Of a stretch of 64,000 nucleotides of DNA, positions 35,289 to 42,816 are shown piece by piece. The notes under the pieces are model-generated. The model was not told the DNA's origin, ran no database searches, and worked only from the letters and a program-made list of their open reading frames with translations. Source of the stretch: Emergencia timonensis (GTDB lineage: Bacteria; Bacillota; Clostridia; Peptostreptococcales; Anaerovoracaceae); assembly GCF_900086585.1 (NCBI RefSeq), contig NZ_FLKM01000009.1:1736001-1800000 (forward strand), written 5' to 3'. Position 1 is the first letter of the stretch, and each line of letters begins with the position of its first letter. The position numbers and the translations under genes are program-made.

Positions 35289-35571
35289 TATACCATGACC
35301 TCCCTTTGGAAATATAATGGAAAGTCATGATTCAATGAACGCTTCCTTGCGGCAACGCCCTAAGATCGTGCGTTCATTATACCATGTGCATTCCTCTGGA
35401 AACAGAATCCCAGCACATGATTCAATGATTCCTTCCTTGCGATGAAATCGTAGGATCGTGGAATCATTATACCACAAATATACCAATGAAAATACAATCG
35501 AAATTTGTGATTCAATGAACGCTTCCTTGCGGCAACGCCGTAAGATCGTGCGTTCATTATATCACATATTC
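35289..35571. repeat. Family A structured repeat array, three units
   Basis: Units at 35289-35377, 35378-35467 and 35468-35557, plus a partial border. Stem 1 changes on both sides: CATGAC/GTCATG, CATGTGC/GCACATG and CACAAAT/ATTTGTG. Stem 2 does too: AATGAACGC/GCGTTCATT in units 1 and 3, AATGATTCC/GGAATCATT in unit 2. Apical stem 3 is CGGC/GCCG or CGAT/ATCG around 3 bases. The text outside the stems (TTCAATG, CTTCCTTGC, GATCGTG) is almost constant. Minus-strand extended -10 boxes sit at 35376-35384, 35466-35474 and 35556-35564. The array lies between the HD gene and the SpoIVFA-like gene and overlaps the end of the latter. Confidence 0.9.
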
Positions 35572-36068
35572 TCTTGAAGGTCATAATAAAATTCCTTGCC
35601 AGAATTTGTATCAAAGCTGCCAATGATTTCGCCTCGCTGCACTCTCTCTGATTCAAACACGCTGATGTCAGAAAGATTGCCATAAACAGATATGGCGTCT
35701 TCGTGTTTAATTTTCACATACAATCCCAGTTTGGCATCTCTTCCTGAGCTCAGTACCATGCCGCCAGCCACTGCATGTACCTGTTTAATTTCTGAGTCGG
35801 ATTTTTCGTCCATCGGCTCGCCATATTTAGAAGAGGAGTTGACATCAGCTACTGCAGAGACGACCTTTGCCGGTGCATCCGCCAGCGCTGTAGACAATTC
35901 TTTTCCAGCAGCTTTTACATCTTCCAAATTCATCTGGTACATAACCTGTGCCTTTGCCTGGTCAAAATATTTTGCAAAAGTTTCATTTTTAATATTTCCG
36001 CCACAGACTGCCACTGTTGAGATTACCATGCAAACAGCAATCTGCCAGTACAATTTATTCTTATTCAT
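35562..36068 (-). CDS. SpoIVFA-like degenerate M23 protein, C-terminally clipped
   Basis: A 168-residue protein with an N-terminal hydrophobic segment (LYWQIAVCMVISTVAVCG) and a C-terminal LytM/M23 fold (VHAVAGGMVLSSG ... GLYVKIKHEDAISVYGNLSDISV). The zinc-ligand positions are lost (GHL reads GNL; the final HLHFE region reads FYYDL), as in SpoIVFA, the partner that holds SpoIVFB. The neighbourhood (rplU, obgE) is where spoIVFA-spoIVFB lie in other Bacillota, but no spoIVFB follows. The last codons and the stop TGA lie in the edge of the family A array, and the fold seems to end a few residues early. Confidence 0.65.
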   Translation of the reverse strand: MNKNKLYWQIAVCMVISTVAVCGGNIKNETFAKYFDQAKAQVMYQMNLEDVKAAGKELSTALADAPAKVVSAVADVNSSSKYGEPMDEKSDSEIKQVHAVAGGMVLSSGRDAKLGLYVKIKHEDAISVYGNLSDISVFESERVQRGEIIGSFDTNSGKEFYYDLQENM

Positions 36069-36108
36069 AAAATCACCTCTATATAAAGTATTATATAGAG
36101 GTGTAAAT

Positions 36109-36247
36109 TATGACATTCTGTCCAAAGAGCTATGGCGATTTGCCAGACAGAATTTATGCTGGAACTCCCCGAAGCTATGCTTCGGCTTGAGTTTGTCGTA
36201 TGACATTCTGTTCAAAGAGCTATGGTGATTTACTGAATCGAATTTAT
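36109..36247 (-). repeat. Family B hairpin element with 49-bp direct repeats
   Basis: Two 49-base direct repeats (36109-36157 and 36199-36247) begin TATGACATTCTG and end GAATTTAT. In copy 1 ATTCTGTC pairs with GACAGAAT; copy 2 keeps ATTC/GAAT and TTCA/TGAA despite base changes. Between them TTATGCTGGAACTCC is followed by a CCGAAGC/GCTTCGG hairpin. It lies between obgE and the SpoIVFA-like gene, the same relative orientation as the other family B elements. Confidence 0.7.
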
Positions 36248-36250
36248 CGA

Positions 36251-37543
36251 TTAATATTCGTCCCAGTATTCAAATTCATAATCGAAAATTTTGATCGTAT
36301 CGCCTTCTTGAAGACCCATTTCCAATAGTTTCTCAATGGCGCCTTTTTTCTCGACATACTTATAAAGATATCTCAAAGAACCCATATCATTAAAGTTCGT
36401 GGAGTCGAAGATCTTCTGCAGTTGTTTCCCTGTGAGTACGTAAACATCACCTTTTTTTGATGCATAGATTTCCTTAAAATCCGGATCCTTATCGTCCACA
36501 TCAAAATCAAAATATTCATATTCCTCTTCTTGTTCAGGATTCAGCGCCGCTTTCTGCAGCTCTGCAGCCGCAGCTGCCATCAATTCATGGACCCCTAAAT
36601 TAATCGGCGCAGAAATTGGAAAGACCTGATAGCCTTTTCCTTCGACGTACTCCTTAAATTCAATATATTTAGGATTGTCTTCATCAATCATGTCCATCTT
36701 ATTGGCTGCCACCAGCATCGGTTTCTTGGCCACTCGTTCGCTGTATTCGCGCAGTTCATTGTTGATCTTTTCAAAGTCGTCAATCGGATCCCGGCCTTCA
36801 CTGCCTGAAACGTCTACGACATGTATCAATATCTTCGTTCTTTCAATATGCTTCAAAAACTTTAATCCCAGTCCTAACCCTTTATGAGCGCCTTCAATGA
36901 TGCCTGCAATATCTGCCATGACGAAACTGGTGTCAAAGATCTGTACCACACCTAAATTGGGTGCAATGGTAGTGAAATGATAGTTCTCAATTTTCGGCTG
37001 TGCACTGGTAGCGGTAGCTAAAAGGCTAGACTTACCCACATTCGGGAATCCCACTAGTCCCACATCCGCTATCATCTTCATTTCTAAAATGATACTTCTC
37101 TCTTTTGCAAAACCGCCGGCCTCTGCAAAGTTTGGCGCTTGTCTCACAGAATTCTTAAAGTTCGTATTGCCTTTACCGCCTTTACCGCCCTTTGCCGCAA
37201 CAAAAGCTTCGCCGTCTTCCGTAAGATCCTTCATAACTAGACCAGTTTCTTCATCTATGACTACAGTCCCCATAGGCACTTTGATGACTAAATTCTCACC
37301 ATTTTTTCCAAAGCGTTTTTTCTTCATGCCGTCCTGTCCGTTTTCGGCTTCGTACTTTCTCTTATACCTGAAGTCCATCAAAGTTCTCAAGTTTCTATCT
37401 GCCTGAAAAACAACGTCTCCGCCTTTTCCGCCATCGCCGCCGTCGGGACCGCCTTCCGGTACAAAAGGTTCTCTTCTAAAGGAAACACATCCGTTTCCGC
37501 CTTTGCCTGATTTTATATATATTTTGGCTCTATCTACAAACAT
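36251..37543 (-). CDS. obgE: GTPase ObgE/CgtA
   Basis: A 430-residue ribosome-associated GTPase. The glycine-rich Obg fold fills residues 1-158 (KSGKGGNGCVSFRREPFVPEGG), the G domain has the P-loop GLVGFPNVGKSSLL near 165 and NKMD, and the C-terminal OCT domain spans about 350-425. It acts in 50S maturation and stress control. Shine-Dalgarno AAGGAGG. Downstream of rpmA as usual. Confidence 0.96.
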   Translation of the reverse strand: MFVDRAKIYIKSGKGGNGCVSFRREPFVPEGGPDGGDGGKGGDVVFQADRNLRTLMDFRYKRKYEAENGQDGMKKKRFGKNGENLVIKVPMGTVVIDEETGLVMKDLTEDGEAFVAAKGGKGGKGNTNFKNSVRQAPNFAEAGGFAKERSIILEMKMIADVGLVGFPNVGKSSLLATATSAQPKIENYHFTTIAPNLGVVQIFDTSFVMADIAGIIEGAHKGLGLGLKFLKHIERTKILIHVVDVSGSEGRDPIDDFEKINNELREYSERVAKKPMLVAANKMDMIDEDNPKYIEFKEYVEGKGYQVFPISAPINLGVHELMAAAAAELQKAALNPEQEEEYEYFDFDVDDKDPDFKEIYASKKGDVYVLTGKQLQKIFDSTNFNDMGSLRYLYKYVEKKGAIEKLLEMGLQEGDTIKIFDYEFEYWDEY

Positions 37544-37586
37544 GTCAGAACCTCCTTACGTTTTTAGTATGTGCAATAACTAACAG

Positions 37587-37612
37587 AAAAGCCCCTAAAA
37601 AATTTAGGGGCT
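37587..37612 (-). terminator. Terminator between rpmA and obgE
   Basis: AGCCCCTAAA pairs with TTTAGGGGCT around 3 bases, 8 bases after the rpmA stop, followed on the minus strand by a short run of T. It probably reduces obgE expression relative to the ribosomal genes. Confidence 0.8.
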
Positions 37613-37620
37613 CAAAGTTT

Positions 37621-37881
37621 TTATGCTTCTTTTGGATAAACGCTAACCTGTTTTCTAGTCTTGTCTTTTCTTTCGAATTTAACATTACCTTCAATCTTAG
37701 CAAATAATGTATCATCTCCGCCGATGCCTACATTATTACCTGGATGGAATTTTGTACCTCTCTGTCTAACCAAAATGCTGCCAGCACTAACAAACTGACC
37801 GTCTCCTCTCTTCACGCCTAAACGTTTGGACTCGGAATCACGACCGTTCTTAGAGCTACCTACTCCTTTTTTACTTGCCAT
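37621..37881 (-). CDS. rpmA: 50S ribosomal protein L27
   Basis: An 86-residue L27 starting MASKKGVGSSKNGRDSESK. The start ATG is preceded by GGAGGTG. Bacillota L27 normally carries about 9 extra N-terminal residues ending in a phenylalanine pair, which the Prp protease removes before ribosome assembly. Here the protein starts directly at the mature end, and no prp (ysxB) gene lies between rplU and rpmA, only 42 bases. Confidence 0.95.
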   Translation of the reverse strand: MASKKGVGSSKNGRDSESKRLGVKRGDGQFVSAGSILVRQRGTKFHPGNNVGIGGDDTLFAKIEGNVKFERKDKTRKQVSVYPKEA

Positions 37882-37923
37882 AGACCAGACACCTCCTTGT
37901 TATTTCGTGGCTCTATAAGGGAA

Positions 37924-38427
37924 TTATTTTAATGCTGCTTCAATTGTTTCGATGATGACAGCTTTTGTTGCCTTTTCATCTACTTCAATACCATGTTCAT
38001 TGGCAAAAGCAATTAATTCGTCTTTTTTCATAGATGCTGAAATTTTCTTATCAGCTTTCGGTTCTTCAGTTGCTTCCACTTTAGCTTCTTCCTTGACAGG
38101 AGCTGCTTTAGGAGCTGAACCGTCTAATGATTCAATCTTAACCATTGTATATGGCTGTCTGTGACCCTGTTTCTTTCTGTAGTCCTTCTTAGATTTGTAC
38201 TTGTAGATGATAACTTTCTGTCCTTTGCCGTTCTCTACAACTTCGCCAAATACTTTGGCTCCCTCCACGTAAGGTGCACCTACCTTAAGGTCTCCTTCTT
38301 TAGCTAAAACCAGTACTTTGTCGAATTCTACTTTTTCTCCAGCGCCGACATTTAACTTTTCAATTGTTAAAACGTCGCCTTCCTGTACTCTGTACTGCTT
38401 TCCGCCTGTTTCAATTACTGCGTACAT
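37924..38427 (-). CDS. rplU: 50S ribosomal protein L21 with C-terminal extension
   Basis: A 167-residue protein. Residues 1-103 are ordinary L21 (MYAVIETGGKQYRVQEGD ... KKDYRKKQGHRQPYTMVKI). They are followed by an Ala/Glu/Lys-rich linker and a small helical unit (SMKKDELIAFANEHGIEVDE) resembling HeH/SAP-type modules that bind nucleic acid or other partners. The extension is about 60 residues longer than typical L21. Start ATG is supported by the conserved N-terminus; TACCTCCTC before it gives GAGGAGGTA. Confidence 0.93.
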   Translation of the reverse strand: MYAVIETGGKQYRVQEGDVLTIEKLNVGAGEKVEFDKVLVLAKEGDLKVGAPYVEGAKVFGEVVENGKGQKVIIYKYKSKKDYRKKQGHRQPYTMVKIESLDGSAPKAAPVKEEAKVEATEEPKADKKISASMKKDELIAFANEHGIEVDEKATKAVIIETIEAALK

Positions 38428-38515
38428 ATTCTATTCTTACCTCCTCTATCCAGTCTCGCCTTTTCAGGTAGCGTATGTACAAACGCTTTCTAAAACCTTT
38501 TCCGAGCGGTCTAAC
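38428..38515 (-). other. rplU leader
   Basis: Transcribed leader between promoter and rplU, with inverted repeats such as GCGTTTGTACATACGC. Firmicutes often have an L21-binding autoregulatory leader here; I could not match the motif by eye, so this is only a candidate. Confidence 0.3.
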
Positions 38516-38521
38516 TCAATT

Positions 38522-38550
38522 AGTTTAGCACATCGGACGAGTATTGTCAA
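38522..38550 (-). promoter_or_regulatory. Promoter of rplU-rpmA-obgE
   Basis: Minus strand TTGACA, 17-base spacer, TAAACT. The -35 overlaps the stop region of the preceding membrane-protein gene. Confidence 0.8.
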
Positions 38551-39431
38551 ATGGTTTTACCGTGTCTTTTGTTTAATTTTTCAGTTATATGATTGGGCAG
38601 TTCAATTACGCTGGTAAGAAGATCTAAATCATCGTCATCAAAATCAGTCGTCATCCCCTCCATATACCATTTATCACCATACTTTATAAGGCATGGACCA
38701 CTTATCTCGATGACTTTATCTTTGCTTATAGAGTACAATTCAAAACTTTCACTGCTGTTCTTCAAATTTATTTTCTTTGTTTTTTTACGATTAGCTATTG
38801 TTAGCAATTGCCCATATTCGCTTCGATTTATGCTTATGTTTCGATTATTCTCATCACCATCAGGTAATAGCCAAAAATCATAATGGTTCAAATCGTTGTA
38901 GTAGGCTTCTACTTTTAAACGATATTTTTCTGACGTAAACAAATTATAACTGCTATAAATCGGGAAGCCAGTGCTATTTGTTACCAGATAAACATTCTCT
39001 TTTTCATTTACATTAAAGATCCTGTCTATCAAACTGATTTCCGACATAATGTTAAAGATAATTTTCCTATCAGCCTGAAATGACTCTTTCCAATAAACTG
39101 TATCTTTATTTCCTAAATTCAAATTTATTTCTTCATATTTTTCTCCCTTATAATGAAAGGAAGTTTGTCCTGGATCCCAAACGATAAGTGTTCCTGTATC
39201 CACATAATTTCGTTCTCCAATACTGTTACTATATCGAATTAAAAGAAACGAAGCCGTAGGTAATAAAGTCAATATTATACCAATCAGAATAGTGGCTACA
39301 CCTTTTTTCAAAACCCTATCAAGCTTTTTTTCCTTATACTCTTTTACAAGTAAGAAAAATGATCTGATAACAATTACTATGCCTGCTGTAAAAGCAATAA
39401 ACAAGAATATCACAAAGGCTAAAACCTGCAT
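38547..39431 (-). CDS. Membrane protein of unknown function
   Basis: A 294-residue protein with two N-terminal membrane helices (about residues 3-28, LAFVIFLFIAFTAGIVIVI, and 45-66, VATILIGIILTLLPTASFLLI) and a long hydrophilic C-terminal part rich in Asn, Tyr and Lys. No family recognised. Its base composition is more AT-rich than the neighbouring conserved genes, which may point to later acquisition. GGAGGTG precedes the ATG. Confidence 0.7.
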   Translation of the reverse strand: MQVLAFVIFLFIAFTAGIVIVIRSFFLLVKEYKEKKLDRVLKKGVATILIGIILTLLPTASFLLIRYSNSIGERNYVDTGTLIVWDPGQTSFHYKGEKYEEINLNLGNKDTVYWKESFQADRKIIFNIMSEISLIDRIFNVNEKENVYLVTNSTGFPIYSSYNLFTSEKYRLKVEAYYNDLNHYDFWLLPDGDENNRNISINRSEYGQLLTIANRKKTKKINLKNSSESFELYSISKDKVIEISGPCLIKYGDKWYMEGMTTDFDDDDLDLLTSVIELPNHITEKLNKRHGKTI

Positions 39432-39561
39432 TCAACATTCACCTCCAATTTTATCCTGCTTTTCATTTTAACACAGTTTATTATCAATTTAACATAGAAA
39501 AAAGCAACTTGCAGCCGAGTTGCCTAAACATGGCTGCATATCTGCTTTTTTCAATCATCCC

Positions 39562-39819
39562 CTATTTTTTTCTTGCTCTAACAGACTCCGTCAAAAGATA
39601 TTCAATTTGACTGTTGATGGAACGGAAATCTTCATCTGCCCACCTGGATATCTCTTCCCACAGAGAGGGAGCGATTCTCAAAATGACTTGTTTCTTAGCC
39701 TTTTCATTCTGTTTGATGGATTTTTCCTTTTCCTTAATCTCTTTCTCCATTTGCTGCAGTTTTTGCAGCCGTAGCGTGAGTTCTCGCTCTTTATCCTCTA
39801 TACTTTTATCTTTATCCAT
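39562..39819 (-). CDS. Coiled-coil/ribbon-helix-helix protein
   Basis: An 85-residue protein: residues 1-42 form a charged coiled coil (KERELTLRLQKLQQMEKEIKEK), and 43-80 match an Arc-like RHH unit (VILRIAPSLWEEISRWADED ... INSQIEYLLTESV). The Arc-like part suggests DNA binding. It lies 38 bases after the SPFH gene and is probably co-transcribed. Shine-Dalgarno GGAGGGA. Confidence 0.7.
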   Translation of the reverse strand: MDKDKSIEDKERELTLRLQKLQQMEKEIKEKEKSIKQNEKAKKQVILRIAPSLWEEISRWADEDFRSINSQIEYLLTESVRARKK

Positions 39820-39857
39820 GAATCCCTCCGCTTTCTAATCCCCTGTTCCCTTTGAAC

Positions 39858-40886
39858 TTAGTAGATGCTGCCGCTGTTGACGATAGGCTGGGTATCTTTC
39901 TCTGAACAGAGAACTACCATAAGATTGGATACCATAGCAGCCTTTCGTTCTTCATCAAGTATGACGACTTCCTCTTCCCCTAATTTATCGATAGCCATCT
40001 TCACCATGCTGACAGCACCGTCAACGATTTTTGCCCTGGCAGCGATGACTGCTTCTGCCTGCTGTCTGCGAAGCATAGCAGCTGCAATTTCTTCTGCATA
40101 TGACAGGTGTGTAATCCTAACTTCCTGAATTTCTAATCCAGCAAACTCTACTTTTTTGCTCAGTTCTGTCTTCATGTTGTCCGCGATTTCCTGGGCACTG
40201 CCTCTTAAGGTTTTTTCTGTAGAGTTTTCGTGTTCCTCAGTCTGCAATAAGTCATATGGATACATCCTAGAAATATTTCTAATCGTTGAATCGGTCTGAA
40301 TCGAGAGAAATTCGGTGTAGTCTTCCACGTTGAATACGGCTTTTGTCGGATCGATAACCTTCCAGATTACGACTGCGCCGATGATAACCGGATTTCCCAT
40401 GACATCATTGACTTTCTGAATGCCATTATTCAGCGTTGTATCTTTCAATGAAATGGTCTTTTTCGCATTGACCTTAACTGAACCCGAACTTCCTCTGCGC
40501 CCCTTCTCCGTCTCCACAGATGCCGCTGCGGCTTTGGCTTTTTCCAAAGCGTTCATATAGGCTGGATTATTGTATGTTGCAAATGGATTTACATAATAGA
40601 ATCCCTGCTTTAAAATTGTTCCGTAATAATTTCCAAACAGTGTCAATACCAATGCCTCATTAGGTCCTACCACCTTGAGACCTGCATACAATACCGGACA
40701 GATAATTGTGCCAAGAATTCCCACAACTAGCATCGCTACACCTGCAACTGTCGATCCGTCATTTAAGAAAAATGCGCCTAGGACGATCAGTGCGATGGCG
40801 GCAACAATACCAATTGTAATTAATATCAGCATCAATATTCCGTTAACCGGTCTTATTTCCTTTTGTGTGATCTGTTTCGTTTCCAT
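39858..40886 (-). CDS. SPFH/Band 7 domain membrane protein
   Basis: A 342-residue protein with two hydrophobic hairpin segments (about residues 17-40 and 47-70) followed by an SPFH domain (VVGPNEALVLTLFGNYYGTI ... VNAKKTISLKDTTLNNGIQK) and an alanine-rich helical stretch (YAEEIAAAMLRRQQAEAVIAA). Such proteins scaffold membrane microdomains. Its partner is unknown; the RHH gene downstream is the only neighbour in the unit. Confidence 0.87.
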   Translation of the reverse strand: METKQITQKEIRPVNGILMLILITIGIVAAIALIVLGAFFLNDGSTVAGVAMLVVGILGTIICPVLYAGLKVVGPNEALVLTLFGNYYGTILKQGFYYVNPFATYNNPAYMNALEKAKAAAASVETEKGRRGSSGSVKVNAKKTISLKDTTLNNGIQKVNDVMGNPVIIGAVVIWKVIDPTKAVFNVEDYTEFLSIQTDSTIRNISRMYPYDLLQTEEHENSTEKTLRGSAQEIADNMKTELSKKVEFAGLEIQEVRITHLSYAEEIAAAMLRRQQAEAVIAARAKIVDGAVSMVKMAIDKLGEEEVVILDEERKAAMVSNLMVVLCSEKDTQPIVNSGSIY

Positions 40887-40935
40887 GATAGTCTCCTCAT
40901 TTCTTTCTCTAATTCGATATTAATATGATAGCAAA

Positions 40936-40964
40936 ATAGTATCACATTACAATATGATTGTCAA
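40936..40964 (-). promoter_or_regulatory. Promoter of the SPFH gene
   Basis: Minus strand TTGACA, 17-base spacer, TACTAT; a GATA...TATC inverted repeat overlaps the -10. Confidence 0.7.
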
Positions 40965-40973
40965 GGGTTGGTA

Positions 40974-41009
40974 AAAAGAAAAACAGAATATACAAATGTA
41001 TACTCTGTT
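40974..41009 (-). terminator. Terminator after the nitroreductase gene
   Basis: AACAGA/TCTGTT outer and TATAC/GTATA inner arms (40982-41009), with T-rich sequence following on the minus strand. Confidence 0.7.
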
Positions 41010-41051
41010 CCTATCATAAACAGTATTTCTAGCGGCTGATAATCTGACAGC

Positions 41052-41597
41052 TTAAATAAAACTGACCAGTTCCTCCGCTTCTTTTCTTCTCGGGACTGCC
41101 GGAGATTCTCCCTCTGGATAACCCATTGCAATCAATGCTGCAACTTTTTGCCCCTCTGGCAACGAAATAGCACGAGCAACTTTCTCTTCGTCAAAGATTC
41201 CTAAAATAACAGTCCCTACCCCCTTTTCACAGGCGGCCAGACAGAAGGTCTGTGTGGCAATACCAGCGTCAAAGTGCTCCCATCTATCTTCTTTAGAAGT
41301 GGAATAGCTTCCGTCTTTTTCAAATCCAGAGCGTCCTGCAACATAAGTCACAGCTACCAGCTGTGGAGCACCGGCAATGGTTTTAGCGTTAAAAGTAAAT
41401 CCCAGAACACATTCCTCTGCAATCTTCTTTTTTACGTTCTCATTTTCAACCACAATATATCTCGTAATCTGTGTATTCTTCCACGACGGCGCAAAGGCTG
41501 CTGCAGATACGATTGTCTTGATGACATCACGTCCTACTTTTTCTCCTCTAAACTTTCTGATACTTCTTCTCTCTGTGATACATTTGATTGTTTCCAT
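41052..41597 (-). CDS. Nitroreductase-family flavoprotein
   Basis: A 181-residue FMN-dependent oxidoreductase. The FMN-binding N-terminus ITERRSIRKFRGEKV, the AAAFAPSWKNTQ loop near residue 33 and the C-terminal GYPEGESPAVPRRK are typical. It uses NAD(P)H to reduce nitro compounds, quinones or flavins; the substrate is undefined. It lies 27 bases after recA and may be read through from it. Shine-Dalgarno AGGAGAA. Confidence 0.85.
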   Translation of the reverse strand: METIKCITERRSIRKFRGEKVGRDVIKTIVSAAAFAPSWKNTQITRYIVVENENVKKKIAEECVLGFTFNAKTIAGAPQLVAVTYVAGRSGFEKDGSYSTSKEDRWEHFDAGIATQTFCLAACEKGVGTVILGIFDEEKVARAISLPEGQKVAALIAMGYPEGESPAVPRRKEAEELVSFI

Positions 41598-41624
41598 TGA
41601 TTTCTCCTAAATTTATGTAAGCAT

Positions 41625-42683
41625 TTATTCGATGACTACACCGTCTTCATCGACTTGTAAATCAACGTCCTGTTCTGGAACTTCTTCTGGTTTCAGCGTC
41701 TCTAACAACTGTCCTTCAATCTTATCGAGAATACTAGGATTTTCCTCCAGCCATTTCTTTACGTTTTCACGGCCTTGTCCAATCCTTTCTCCAGCATAAC
41801 TATACCAGGAGCCAGCTTTTTCAACAATTTTTTCCTCTACGGCACAGTCTAACACATCTCCGGCCTTGGAAATGCCCTGTCCATACATGATATCAAACTC
41901 AGCCTGCTTAAATGGGGGTGCCACTTTGTTCTTCACAACCTTGACCCTGGTTCTGTTGCCCAGCATCTGATCACCGCTCTTGATGGTCTCAATTCTTCTG
42001 ACGTCAAGACGCATAGAAGAGTAGAACTTGAGGGCACGTCCGCCAGTCGTCGTCTCTGGGTTGCCGAACATAACACCGATTTTCTCACGCAACTGGTTAA
42101 TAAAAATCACACAGGTATTGGATTTGTTCACAGTGCCGGCAATCTTTCTCAGTGCCTGTGACATCAATCTCGCCTGAAGACCGACGTGGGAATCTCCCAT
42201 CTCACCTTGAATTTCCGCCTTTGGTACCAAAGCTGCAACAGAGTCGATGACAATGACATCCAGCGCAGCACTCCTCGCCAACATATCACAAATCTCCAGC
42301 GCCTGTTCCCCTGTATCCGGCTGAGAAACCAAGAGGTCATCAACCTGTACTCCCAGATTTCTGGCATAGACAGGATCAAGGGCATGTTCTGCGTCGATAA
42401 AGGCAGCCTTACCTCCCTTTTTCTGTGCTTCTGCAACAATATGTAATGTCAATGTGGTCTTACCTGAAGATTCTGGACCGTAAATCTCTACGATCCTCCC
42501 CTTTGGTACGCCGCCAACACCTGTAGCCAGATCCAAACTGATTGAACCTGTTGAAACTGTCTCTATATTCATCTGAGCAGCCCCTTCGCCCAGTTTCATG
42601 ATGGCGCCTTTGCCAAACTGTTTCTGGATCTGGGCCATTGCGGCCTCTAGGGCCTTTTCTCTTTCGTCTTTTGCTGTACTCAT
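41625..42683 (-). CDS. recA: Recombinase RecA
   Basis: A 352-residue recombinase. Walker A GPESSGKTT near residue 70, VIVIDSVAALVPKAEI (Walker B), the DNA-binding loops (EKIGVMFGNPETTTGGRALKF) and an acidic C-terminus are present. No intein. ATG 42683 with GGAGGTG is chosen; an in-frame start 42 bases upstream falls on the operator region. recX is not next to it. Confidence 0.97.
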   Translation of the reverse strand: MSTAKDEREKALEAAMAQIQKQFGKGAIMKLGEGAAQMNIETVSTGSISLDLATGVGGVPKGRIVEIYGPESSGKTTLTLHIVAEAQKKGGKAAFIDAEHALDPVYARNLGVQVDDLLVSQPDTGEQALEICDMLARSAALDVIVIDSVAALVPKAEIQGEMGDSHVGLQARLMSQALRKIAGTVNKSNTCVIFINQLREKIGVMFGNPETTTGGRALKFYSSMRLDVRRIETIKSGDQMLGNRTRVKVVKNKVAPPFKQAEFDIMYGQGISKAGDVLDCAVEEKIVEKAGSWYSYAGERIGQGRENVKKWLEENPSILDKIEGQLLETLKPEEVPEQDVDLQVDEDGVVIE

Positions 42684-42701
42684 TTTCCACCTCCGAAATG
42701 C

Positions 42702-42713
42702 GAACATCTGTTC
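42702..42713 (-). promoter_or_regulatory. LexA (SOS) operator at recA
   Basis: GAACATCTGTTC, a perfect GAAC-N4-GTTC palindrome of the Gram-positive LexA type, lies just downstream of the -10 of recA promoter P2 and 19 bases before the start codon. Confidence 0.8.
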
Positions 42714-42720
42714 TCGTTCA

Positions 42721-42749
42721 ATCATACCTTATATCCTATAAAAGGTCAA
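42721..42749 (-). promoter_or_regulatory. recA promoter P2
   Basis: Minus strand TTGACC, 17-base spacer, TATGAT. Transcription would start next to the LexA operator. Confidence 0.65.
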
Positions 42750-42787
42750 GTCATTTATTGCGAATGTAAATAAATGGAATTAATTGT

Positions 42788-42816
42788 ATTATATCTCGCT
42801 TTCCATAATCTGTCAA
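42788..42816 (-). promoter_or_regulatory. recA promoter P1
   Basis: Minus strand TTGACA, 17-base spacer, TATAAT, a perfect sigma-A match, overlapping the cinA stop codon. Roadblocking by LexA downstream is possible. Confidence 0.75.

Noticed and set aside
35360..35683. Minus-strand frame of 107 codons across the family A array
   Set aside because: It runs through the repeats, repeats its own peptide with each unit and overlaps the SpoIVFA-like gene; no ribosome binding site.
42684..42725. Longer recA start
   Set aside because: It lies on the LexA operator and promoter region; ATG 42683 has a perfect Shine-Dalgarno.
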